Assembly: GCA_013911835.1 (NCBI GenBank)
Contig: JACESM010000011.1
Location: 1 to 32,704, forward strand
Source of the DNA: Porphyrobacter sp.
Lineage (GTDB): Bacteria > Pseudomonadota > Alphaproteobacteria > Sphingomonadales > Sphingomonadaceae
Direction of reading: 5' to 3'
DNA length: 32,704 nucleotides
The notes beneath the pieces are model-generated. The model saw nothing but the letters and a program-made list of their open reading frames with translations. It was not told the origin of the DNA and did not search any database. Of the stretch, positions 15,183 through 22,262 are shown piece by piece; within the stretch, counting starts at the first letter, position 1, and each line of letters starts with the position of its first letter. Position numbers and translations under genes: made by a program.

Positions 15183-15568
15183 ACAGCGATACTGTGGGCC
15201 AATGGCTCGATATCGGACCCGTCACCCAGATCAAGGCTGGCAGCGCCCGCACGCTTCCGGTGGCAGGGGGCGAGGAGATCGCGGTGTTCCTTACCACCCG
15301 CGGGGAATATTTCGCGCTGGTCAACAAATGCCCGCACAAGCACGGGCCCTTGAGCGAAGGTCTGGTGCATGGCGACAGCGTCACCTGCCCGCTGCACAGC
15401 TGGCGCATCTCACTGCGCACGGGCGAGGCGCTGGGTGATGACCGGGGGTGCACGCCGACGATCCCCTTGAAGGTGGAGAGCGGGCGCATTTTCCTGCTGC
15501 GCGAAGCGGTACTGGCGCCGCGCCGTCATCCCGACAGCAAGCCTTGCGCGCTGGACACCGCCGCATGA
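15179..15568 (+). CDS. nirD: Nitrite reductase small subunit (Rieske-like)
   Basis: This 129-residue Rieske-fold protein partners NirB. The motifs CPHKHG and CPLHSW (roughly residues 51-56 and 71-76) keep the full C-x-H and C-x2-H ligand set, so a [2Fe-2S] cluster is possible, although some NirD proteins lack these ligands. The ATG overlaps the nirB stop (ATGA), indicating coupled synthesis of the two subunits. The stop overlaps the cobA start in the same way. No nitrate reductase gene separates nirD from cobA, in contrast to many assimilation clusters. Confidence 0.94.
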   Translation: MNSDTVGQWLDIGPVTQIKAGSARTLPVAGGEEIAVFLTTRGEYFALVNKCPHKHGPLSEGLVHGDSVTCPLHSWRISLRTGEALGDDRGCTPTIPLKVESGRIFLLREAVLAPRRHPDSKPCALDTAA

Positions 15569-16395
15569 TCGCGCCGGGCGAGGTGTGGCTGGTGGGCGCA
15601 GGCCCCGGCGATCCCGATCTGCTGACGGTCAAGGCCGCAAGGCTGATCGCGGCGGCCGGCGTGGTGTTCTACGATGCGCTGGTCGGCCCCGGCGTGCTCG
15701 ACCTGATCCCGCTGGATGCGCGCCGGGTGCCGGTGGGCAAGCGATTCGGCCGCCATTCCAAACCTCAGGAAGCGATCGACGCACTGCTGGTCGCCGCCGC
15801 ATTGGCGGGTGAGCGGGTGGTGCGGCTGAAAGGCGGCGACCCTGCCATCTTCGGGCGTGCGGCAGAGGAACTCTCCGCCTGCCGCGCCGCTGGCGTGCTG
15901 ACCCGCATCTGTCCCGGCGTGACCGCCGCCAGCGCGGCTGCCGCCAGCCTTGGCACCTCGCTGACCTTGCGCGGGCTTGCCCGGCGGCTGACCTTCGTCA
16001 CCGCCCATGCGCGTGGGACCGAACCGCTCGATCTGGACTGGAGCGCGCTGGCCGATCCTGCCGCGACGCTGGCGATCTACATGGGCAAGGCGGCCGCCCC
16101 GCTGGTCGCCCGCGAATTGCAGCGCGCTGGCCTCGCCGCCGATACGCCGGTGGCGATGGTCGAAAATGCCAGCCTGCCGGAGGAACGGATTTTCACCACC
16201 TGCCTCGAACTGCTGCCGCTCGCCGCGCGGACCGCGCTGGGGGACGGCCCCGCGCTGATACTGGTGGGAGCCGCGATGTCGCTTGCGCACATAAATGCCG
16301 CGCAGGAAGCCCCAGGCGAAGGAGCCGTAGTCTGCGTCCCGGCAGAGCGCCTTGCGAGAGGGGCTATCCCTCTCGCCGGAACACACACCAGATGA
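15565..16395 (+). CDS. cobA: Uroporphyrinogen-III C-methyltransferase (SUMT)
   Basis: This 276-residue enzyme uses SAM to methylate uroporphyrinogen III at C2 and C7, giving precorrin-2, the precursor of siroheme required by NirB. Family motifs are VGAGPGDPDLLTVKAAR near the N-terminus, VPVGKRFGRHS, the SAM-binding VRLKGGDPAIFGRAAEE at about 88-104, and PGVTAASAAAASLG at about 117-130. The start at 15565 overlaps the nirD stop; the frame remains open upstream but without family sequence. No CysG-type dehydrogenase/ferrochelatase domain is fused, so those steps must be supplied elsewhere. The last 30 or so residues run past the family core and overlap the 3' end of the opposing methyltransferase gene. 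Confidence 0.93.
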   Translation: MIAPGEVWLVGAGPGDPDLLTVKAARLIAAAGVVFYDALVGPGVLDLIPLDARRVPVGKRFGRHSKPQEAIDALLVAAALAGERVVRLKGGDPAIFGRAAEELSACRAAGVLTRICPGVTAASAAAASLGTSLTLRGLARRLTFVTAHARGTEPLDLDWSALADPAATLAIYMGKAAAPLVARELQRAGLAADTPVAMVENASLPEERIFTTCLELLPLAARTALGDGPALILVGAAMSLAHINAAQEAPGEGAVVCVPAERLARGAIPLAGTHTR

Positions 16396-16984
16396 ACTTC
16401 TGCGCAGCGCCCCACGGGGTGAGGTGTTCCTCACGCCAGTCGTCGAGCACCGTGAACTCGCTTCCGATTGCAGCGGCAAGGCTTGCCGCATCATGGCGCT
16501 GCACTGCCAGGCCGCTGCATTTTTCTGGCCCATCGGGCGCGAAGGTGGCAATGATGACGAGTGCATCGGACGCGGTTCCGGCCAGCAAAGCGCGCCGATA
16601 GGCGGCCCGTTGCTCCGGCTCGGTCAGGAAATGGAAGACGGCCCGGTCATGCCATACCCCGTAGCGCCGTGGCGGGTCCCAGCGGGTTATGTCGGCGATC
16701 TCCCAGTGGACGCCCGCTGCAGCCTCGCCCAGTCGGGCTTGCGCCGCCTCCAGCGCCCGGGCGGCAATATCGACCACGGACACATCGCTCCACCCGTTTG
16801 CCAGCAAGGCGTCGACGAGATTGGAGGCGCCCCCTCCGATGTCGACGAAAGGTGTCGTGTGGGGCACATCAAAGCGTACAAGCGCGGCAAGCGAAGGGCG
16901 CGGTTCGCTCTGGAACCAGCTGACCTCGCTGGGTGCCTTGTTGGAATAGACCCGATCCCAGTGCTGCTGGGGTTCTTCTGTCAT
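16364..16984 (-). CDS. Class I SAM-dependent methyltransferase
   Basis: This is a 206-residue Rossmann-fold methyltransferase. Motif I is FVDIGGGASNLVDAL (about residues 46-60), followed by the acidic residue of motif II in VSVVDIAARALE and a motif IV region around YGVWHDRAVFHFL. The HWDRVYSNKAPSEVSWFQ start is typical of a bacterial family annotated only as methyltransferase-domain proteins; a substrate cannot be assigned. Its ATG overlaps the stop of the PAP2-like gene by four bases, so it is the last member of the chrA-led operon. It converges on cobA with a 32-base overlap of coding ends. A role in metal or oxidant detoxification is only a guess from the operon. Confidence 0.85.
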   Translation of the reverse strand: MTEEPQQHWDRVYSNKAPSEVSWFQSEPRPSLAALVRFDVPHTTPFVDIGGGASNLVDALLANGWSDVSVVDIAARALEAAQARLGEAAAGVHWEIADITRWDPPRRYGVWHDRAVFHFLTEPEQRAAYRRALLAGTASDALVIIATFAPDGPEKCSGLAVQRHDAASLAAAIGSEFTVLDDWREEHLTPWGAAQKFIWCVFRREG

Positions 16985-17604
16985 CGTGCGCCCTCTTTCA
17001 TGAGCAATCGATTAGCTACTTCGCTTGCAGCAGCGGCCGCCAGCAGGCCCAGCAGAACTGAGGCGAGCATCTGGCTCGACCAGTGTCCCCCGAGCACCAC
17101 CCGGGCCGCCACTCCGGCAAAGATCAGAGCGAGCGCAAGGGCGCGCAGCCCATTCGCCGACCTGCCCGTTGCTGCCGCAAAGACAACCACTCCGAAGATG
17201 CTTCCATAGACGAGCCCGAAGGTGGAGGGCAGCCCGCTCGAACTGCTGGCGCTGGCAACGGCAACCAGATCCGCCGAAGGCCGCGGCGCAAAGATCACAG
17301 TGCGCAAGCCCTTGTCGATCAGCCAGGCGAGGCCGAAGGCAAGCGGCACCGAAAGCGCTGAGCGCCAGCCAGCTGCAAGCCATGCCAGCCCTGCCCCGAC
17401 CCCCAAGGTCGCAATCACCATTGGCGGCTTGGCTGTATCGGTAAGCCATTCAGCCCAACGCGGCGCATTGCCAAACAGCGATTGCAATGTGCGCGTAGCC
17501 CCGACGTCACCGGGCAATGGCCCCTGAACTGCGAGGCAGGCTCCGCCAACGGCAAAGGCCAACAAGGTAAGGATCAAGAGCCGATTTGCAGAATGTCCCT
17601 TCAC
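16981..17604 (-). CDS. PAP2-fold membrane protein with degenerate catalytic motifs
   Basis: This 207-residue protein has about six membrane segments and the layout of PAP2 (lipid phosphate phosphatase) proteins. Motif 1 is intact (KGLRTVIFAPRP, K98 to P109). Motif 2, normally PSGH, reads PSTF at 126-129, so the histidine is missing. Motif 3 keeps R168 and H174 (ARVVLGGHWSSQ) but has Gln at 178 where Asp is usual. The nucleophilic histidine therefore remains, while the partner residues are altered. Reduced, changed or lost activity is likely. It starts with GTG overlapping the superoxide dismutase stop (GTGA), and its own stop overlaps the methyltransferase start, so it is translated within a coupled operon. 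Confidence 0.7.
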   Translation of the reverse strand: MKGHSANRLLILTLLAFAVGGACLAVQGPLPGDVGATRTLQSLFGNAPRWAEWLTDTAKPPMVIATLGVGAGLAWLAAGWRSALSVPLAFGLAWLIDKGLRTVIFAPRPSADLVAVASASSSSGLPSTFGLVYGSIFGVVVFAAATGRSANGLRALALALIFAGVAARVVLGGHWSSQMLASVLLGLLAAAAASEVANRLLMKEGAR

Positions 17605-18329
17605 GCCATCGCCGCCCGATACCTTGCGTCAACCACCTCCCAATCGAGGTTGGCCATGAAGGCATCGACATATTTCGCTGCCGCCGCGCCGTAATCCATG
17701 TGAAAGCTGTGCTCATACATATCGAGCGCGATCAGCGGCGCGCCGGTGGCTGCACCATGCATGTGATCGAAGGCCCAGTAGTTGTGCAGTGACCGGGTTT
17801 GGCGGTTGTAGCTGAGGATGCACCAGCCAGATCCGCCAGCCAGCGACATGGCGGTGCGGCGGAATTCGTCCTGCCAGGCATTGAAGCTGCCGAACCAACC
17901 ATCGAGCGCCTCGTAGATCGATCCGCCCGGATTGCCGTTGCCGCCCAGCGCATCGAAGTAATATTCGTGCAGCACCACCGATCCGGTGCGGTGCAGTTCC
18001 TCGCGCTTCAGCCCTGCATAAGCGACCGGCGGGAAGTCGGGGTCCGCCATCGCTGCGGCAAGCCGGGCTTCAATGGTGTTGAGGCCGCGCACCGAGCCTT
18101 GGTAATTGTTCTCCCAGTGCGAGGTGATCAGCCGCTCGGACAGGCCGGTGAGCTTGGCCGGATTGAACCGCAGCGGTTTGGGGGTGTGCTTGCCGGCAAA
18201 GGCAGCGGCACGGAAAGCGGCTGCGGCAGGGCCTTGCGCCGAGGCTGCGCTTGCCGTTACTGCCAGTGCGATGCCCGTGGCCGATAGCGCTGCCGTGCCA
18301 ATGGCTTGCCTGCGCGTGATGATGCTCAT
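17601..18329 (-). CDS. Exported Fe/Mn-type superoxide dismutase (ChrC-like)
   Basis: This is a 242-residue protein with a Tat-like signal peptide (TRRQAIG at residues 5-11, hydrophobic stretch to about 30). The mature part is an Fe/Mn superoxide dismutase: the four metal ligands can be placed at H71 (ITSHWENNYQG), H121 (VVLHEYYFD), D203 and H207 (DMYEHSFHMDYG). Sequence around the second-shell residues differs from housekeeping SodB, so activity should be tested. It starts after a strong GAGGAGGG site, 10 bases downstream of chrA. Chromate operons of other bacteria include an iron superoxide dismutase called ChrC; this gene may be the equivalent, here with an export signal. Confidence 0.85.
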   Translation of the reverse strand: MSIITRRQAIGTAALSATGIALAVTASAASAQGPAAAAFRAAAFAGKHTPKPLRFNPAKLTGLSERLITSHWENNYQGSVRGLNTIEARLAAAMADPDFPPVAYAGLKREELHRTGSVVLHEYYFDALGGNGNPGGSIYEALDGWFGSFNAWQDEFRRTAMSLAGGSGWCILSYNRQTRSLHNYWAFDHMHGAATGAPLIALDMYEHSFHMDYGAAAAKYVDAFMANLDWEVVDARYRAAMA

Positions 18330-18339
18330 GTCGCCCTCC

Positions 18340-19674
18340 TCAGATTGCCAAGACCAGAACCATGCCGCCCAGCGCGGCGGCCATCAGAACCCGCAGCACG
18401 GACCATTTCAGCCCGAACACCAGTGCGCAGGCGATTGCCGCCAGCACGCCTGCGCGCCAGTCGAAGCTCGCCGGGTCCGGCCAGTATAGCCGCAGCGGGC
18501 CGAATTGGCGCTGGCCCACCTCAGCAAACAGCACATGCAGCGCAAACCATGCGGTGAGGTTGGCGATGACGCCGACAACCGCCGCCGTCACTGCTGCGAG
18601 CCCACCCTTCAGGCGCACGGCATTACCAAGCCGGTCGATCCACGGCGCAAGCGCGAAGATCCACAGGAAGCACGGCGCAAAGGTCACCCATGTCGTCAGC
18701 CCCGCACCGAGCAGTCCTGCCACCACGGGCGAGAACGGCTCCGGCGCGCGGAAGGCAGCGAGATAACCGACAAATTGCGTCACAAGGATCAGCGGGCCCG
18801 GTGTGGTCTCGGCGAGGCCAAGCCCATCGGCTATCTCACGAGGACGCAGCCACCCGAACCCCTGCACCGCTTCCTGCGCCATGTAGGCGAGCACCGCATA
18901 AGCCCCGCCAAAGGTGACGATGGCGAGCTGCGAGAAGAACGCGCCGATGTCCCACAGCACATGATCCTGCCCCAGCGTCAGCGCGATCAGCAGCATCGGC
19001 GCGCCCCACACCGCGCCCCACAGGGCAATCGACAGGATCGTGGTGCGCCAGGGTCGATCAGGCAGGACTTCGCCAACCTTGCCGGGCTTGAGCGCTAACA
19101 GGTCAGGCCGCTTGGCAGCCACCGCCATGCCGATCACCCCGGAGCCGAGCACGATCAGCGGAAACGGCAGATCGAACAGGAACAGGCCGACAAACGCGGC
19201 CACCGCCAGCGCACGCTTCAATCCCGTATCGAGCGCACGCCCGGCAATCCGCAACAAGGCCTGCACCACAATCGCCAGCACCGCCGCTTTCACGCCGAGA
19301 AACAGCGCCTCGACCCATGCAAGGTTGGCCGCAATCGCATACAGCATCGACAGCGCGAGAATGACGAGCGCGCCCGGAATGACAAACAGCAATCCCGCCG
19401 CCAGCCCGCCGCGCCAGCCATGCAGCCGCCACCCGATCCATGTGGCGAGCTGTTGCGCTTCGGGGCCGGGAAGCAGATGACAGAAATTGAGCGCGTGGAG
19501 GAAATCCTCCTCGGCCACCCATTTGCGCTCTTCCACCAATTCCCGGTGCATCAGCGCGATCTGCCCCGCAGGTCCGCCAAAGCTGAGCAGGCCGATGCGA
19601 GTGAACGCCCGCAGCAGATCGAGAAAAGCGATGGAATGGGTGAGAGCCGATGACGCCAAGATGACCTCGCACAA
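18340..19674 (-). CDS. chrA: ChrA-family chromate efflux transporter
   Basis: This 444-residue two-domain (long-chain) CHR transporter carries the duplicated signature. The N-terminal half has GLLSFGGPAGQIALMHRE followed by HLLPGPEAQQLA. The C-terminal half has VTFGGAYAVLAYMAQE and AETTPGPLILVTQF. ChrA proteins expel chromate and some also move sulfate. It heads an apparent four-gene minus-strand operon with spacings of 10, -4 and -4 bases. No chrB-type regulator is present. The start is uncertain: TTG at 19674 has a GAGG motif 4 bases upstream, and a second in-frame TTG at 19659 also has a nearby GAGG; no ATG lies upstream of the conserved region. Confidence 0.9.
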   Translation of the reverse strand: MCEVILASSALTHSIAFLDLLRAFTRIGLLSFGGPAGQIALMHRELVEERKWVAEEDFLHALNFCHLLPGPEAQQLATWIGWRLHGWRGGLAAGLLFVIPGALVILALSMLYAIAANLAWVEALFLGVKAAVLAIVVQALLRIAGRALDTGLKRALAVAAFVGLFLFDLPFPLIVLGSGVIGMAVAAKRPDLLALKPGKVGEVLPDRPWRTTILSIALWGAVWGAPMLLIALTLGQDHVLWDIGAFFSQLAIVTFGGAYAVLAYMAQEAVQGFGWLRPREIADGLGLAETTPGPLILVTQFVGYLAAFRAPEPFSPVVAGLLGAGLTTWVTFAPCFLWIFALAPWIDRLGNAVRLKGGLAAVTAAVVGVIANLTAWFALHVLFAEVGQRQFGPLRLYWPDPASFDWRAGVLAAIACALVFGLKWSVLRVLMAAALGGMVLVLAI

Positions 19675-19980
19675 ATGGCCTCGCCAACAACGGCAAGGCT
19701 ACGAGGCAACGCTTGGGCTTTTCTCGGCCTGAACGGGAGGTTGCTTCGCCCCGTCGCCGAGGATTTAGAATGCGGCGCAAGTCTCGGCAAGGTCGAAACG
19801 GAAATTCCGCTAGTCCCATAACGCAATGCCATTAGCGAGGCCGAGACCCGCCTTCGAATACCACATGGCGGCTTTTGGGGAAACCAGACGTTCAATGGGG
19901 TGAGCTTGAACGACCGGCTTTGGGGCGCGAGCTGCCGTAGCTGAGGTAGAAAAATTGGCGGTAATTAGGGCTGATAGCTC
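19675..19980. other. Junction between chromate-type cargo and mobile-element backbone
   Basis: These 306 bases contain short open frames on both strands but none with recognisable protein sequence or a good ribosome binding site. The promoter of chrA should lie at the left part. No inverted or direct repeat of insertion-sequence type is apparent by eye. Confidence 0.4.
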
Positions 19981-20898
19981 TCACTCAATCGCCCACACCG
20001 AAATCCCCAGCTTGCGGGCCTTGTCGACCAGATTGGCATTGATGCCATTGCCCGGGCAAGCGACCACGGCCTTTGGGATCGCTTCCAGCATCTGGTCGTT
20101 GCGACGGAATGGTGCCGCCTTCTTGAACCGATTCCAGTCTGGCCGGAACGCGACATGGGTGATCTTGCGATTGCGAGCCCAGAGCGTAGCGATGTGTTCG
20201 CCGCCGGTGGGATTGCCGCCGTGGAACAGGACCATGTCTGGATATTTGGCGAGCACCTTGTCCAGCACGGCCCATATTCGGTTGTGGTTCTGATACTCAG
20301 GTCCGGAAGTTAACGCGATGCGGGTGCCCACCGGCAGCAGCGGCTCGGTTTCTGAGCGACGCTTGGCAGCGAGGAAGTCGCGGCTGTCGATCATGGCGGC
20401 CGTCATGGTGCGATGGTTGACGAGTGACCCGGTACGCGGGGTCCAGGCCTTGCGGAAATGCGCCTCGAACTGGTCTCCGGCAGCATCGCGCATAAATTCC
20501 ATGACGTTGCGGCGTTCGATCAAGCCGGTGCCTTCGCGAAGCAGGCGTTCGAGTTCGACCGACATGACCTCGGAGCCATCCTGCTCGCGCTGGCTGCGCT
20601 TTTGGGCATCTTCGTTGTCGTCGAGTTCGCGCTGGATCCGGCCTTCGGCGCGGTGGAAGAGATTGGCGAGCGACCAGCACAGGTCCTCCAGGTCGGGTTC
20701 GAGCCTGGTGTCGATCATGGTGGCGATGAGGGCATCGAACATGTCGGCGACGGCGCCAGCGGCGATGCGCTCTTCGGGGAGCGGGCGCGGGTCGGCTTCG
20801 TCGGAGAAGGGGCGATAGCCGTAGAGGGCGATTTCATCGAGAAGATGGGCGGTGGCTGAGGTTTCGTGTTCGGGTTCTGAATCGGGCGTGATGGTCAT
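19981..20898 (-). CDS. DUF2493 domain protein (SLOG/Rossmann-like)
   Basis: This is a 305-residue protein. The N-terminal two thirds is acidic and charged (TAHLLDEIALYGYRPFSDE, then a Glu/Arg-rich region). The C-terminal part, from about residue 190, is the DUF2493 domain: RIALTSGPEY, VLFHGGNPTGGEH, AVVACPGNGINANLVDKA. That fold is related to SLOG nucleotide-ligand-binding proteins; function on mobile elements is unknown. The start at 20898 is chosen for an AAGGA site 8-10 bases upstream. An alternative ATG at 20931 lies within a hairpin. It is the last backbone gene before the cargo and is separated from the Toprim gene by a 304-base structured gap. Confidence 0.85.
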   Translation of the reverse strand: MTITPDSEPEHETSATAHLLDEIALYGYRPFSDEADPRPLPEERIAAGAVADMFDALIATMIDTRLEPDLEDLCWSLANLFHRAEGRIQRELDDNEDAQKRSQREQDGSEVMSVELERLLREGTGLIERRNVMEFMRDAAGDQFEAHFRKAWTPRTGSLVNHRTMTAAMIDSRDFLAAKRRSETEPLLPVGTRIALTSGPEYQNHNRIWAVLDKVLAKYPDMVLFHGGNPTGGEHIATLWARNRKITHVAFRPDWNRFKKAAPFRRNDQMLEAIPKAVVACPGNGINANLVDKARKLGISVWAIE

Positions 20899-20923
20899 TG
20901 CGTCGGTCCTTGGGGCCTTGGGA

Positions 20924-20940
20924 CCGGGCACCTTGCCCGG
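20924..20940. repeat. Short GC-rich palindrome upstream of the DUF2493 gene
   Basis: CCGGGCA and TGCCCGG flank the loop CCT. The core resembles the longer palindromes at 13-42 and 939-968. It lies 26-42 bases upstream of the DUF2493 start and so would be in its 5' leader or promoter. Confidence 0.45.
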
Positions 20941-20988
20941 CCTTCATGGGCGTCCCTCTGACCGGCTGATGCGAGGCCGCACCCTTGT

Positions 20989-21074
20989 GGCCGAAGCGCA
21001 GCGGAGGATGGCGGACGGGCGGCTATTTTGGTTCGCGACGGAAAGGCGCGGATGCGCCGCCGGAAAATAGCCGC
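20989..21074 (-). other. Branched inverted-repeat element upstream of DUF2493 (copy B)
   Basis: A perfect 11-base outer stem (GCGGCTATTTT at 21019-21029, AAAATAGCCGC at 21064-21074) encloses a TTCGCGA segment and a second helix GGCGC/GCGCC. The flank 20989-21008 matches copy A (463-482) at 18 of 20 positions. This element occupies most of the 304-base gap between the Toprim and DUF2493 genes; the rest of that gap (20941-20988 and 21075-21202) shows nothing else I can name. It could be part of a leader RNA, a terminator for the Toprim transcript or a protein-binding locus. Confidence 0.55.
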
Positions 21075-21202
21075 ATGACCGCCATTGCGGCCTCGCGGCA
21101 GCCGGTCTCTCGGACGCCACTCGAAGAAGGCCGGGCTGGGCCGGGTCTCAGTTCAAGCCCTATGCACGCCGCCATCGCCCCATCCTCCAACCCCGTATCG
21201 GC

Positions 21203-22261
21203 TCAGCCAATGTCGACGGAAAAACGTGTCTGATCCTGCTTTCGGAGATGATGGAGGACGCGTTCCGCCAGTGCACTAGAGCCATGCTGGCGGAGGTCGT
21301 CGTTGAAGTCGGCTAGCTCAGGTATGAGTGACAGGAGTTCGATCCCTGCTGCCTGTGTGCGCTCAGTCAGGACGCCAAACGCCGCGTCGCCTGCCACATC
21401 GCGGTCGCGCGCGACATAGAGTCGCCGGAGTGTCGGCGGAAACAGGATGGCGGCGAGGTGGGCTGACGATGTTGCGGCTGCCATCGGCATGGTTGGCAGA
21501 GCTTCGCGCAACGACAGCATGGTTTCGATGCCTTCGCCTGCGATCATGACATCATCCGCAGATCCGAACCTTACGGCGTTACCGAGGATGTTGCCCATCG
21601 CCCTGCGCGGCGATGCGACCATGGCCTTCGCGCAGCCGGATGGATCGAGCCAGGTACGATGGGTGCCGGTCTGCACGCCGTCGTTGTCGGTAACTGCTGC
21701 GATCAGTGCCGGGAAAGCGCCCGCAGTTGCTGGATCATCGTCCTCATTTGGTCTGTAGTAGCATCGCGGATGAAAGCGCAGGGCTGGCAGGTCAGATACG
21801 CGTGTGATGCCGCGTGATCGCAGGTAGGTGCTCGCGATTGATCCAGTCAGTGGTTTCGAGGCGGCGAACAGACGGATGGCAGCGGTTGTGGACCCTGCGC
21901 GCGCGGGCTTGGCGAATGCCGCGGCACTGCGCTGATCGTCCGAAGCCGATGGTGGCAGGCTGAGGAAGCGTTCGGCTTCCTCAATGGTTTCGGACAGGCG
22001 CCCATGCCGCTGGTTGAGCCGGATGAGATCAACGAGATCGCCATACTCGCCGGTTGCGGCATCGACCCAGTTGCCGATCACGCCGCGTTCGGTTTCGAAA
22101 AGGCGAACATAGAGACTCCGCCCGGGCGTTCCCGCGACATCGCCAACCATCCAGTAACGGCCTTCACGCCTGCCTGCGGGCAGATAATGGCGACAAACGG
22201 CCTGCACGTTCTGCGCAAGCCGTTCCGACAATTCTGCCGCACGCTTGGAGAGCTTGGCCAT
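21203..22261 (-). CDS. Toprim domain protein (plasmid primase-like)
   Basis: This 352-residue protein has an N-terminal region with SERLAQNVQAVCRHYLPAG and GRYWMVGDVAGTPGRSLYVRL, and a C-terminal Toprim domain. The latter has the conserved glutamate in MIAGEGIETMLSLREALP and the DxD-type motif in LYVARDRDVAGDAA, near residues 240-300. The family belongs to plasmid and phage replication or mobilisation modules; a primase or nicking-type activity is plausible, but no zinc-binding motif of classical primases is evident. The ATG is one base past the stop of the large helicase gene, so translation is probably coupled. A longer in-frame start at 22282 would overlap the helicase gene. Confidence 0.85.
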   Translation of the reverse strand: MAKLSKRAAELSERLAQNVQAVCRHYLPAGRREGRYWMVGDVAGTPGRSLYVRLFETERGVIGNWVDAATGEYGDLVDLIRLNQRHGRLSETIEEAERFLSLPPSASDDQRSAAAFAKPARAGSTTAAIRLFAASKPLTGSIASTYLRSRGITRVSDLPALRFHPRCYYRPNEDDDPATAGAFPALIAAVTDNDGVQTGTHRTWLDPSGCAKAMVASPRRAMGNILGNAVRFGSADDVMIAGEGIETMLSLREALPTMPMAAATSSAHLAAILFPPTLRRLYVARDRDVAGDAAFGVLTERTQAAGIELLSLIPELADFNDDLRQHGSSALAERVLHHLRKQDQTRFSVDIG

Positions 22262-22262
22262 C

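Noticed and set aside
19675..19980. Integrase or insertion-sequence remnant at the chromate/backbone junction
   Set aside because: No terminal inverted repeats, target duplications or transposase or integrase motifs are visible.
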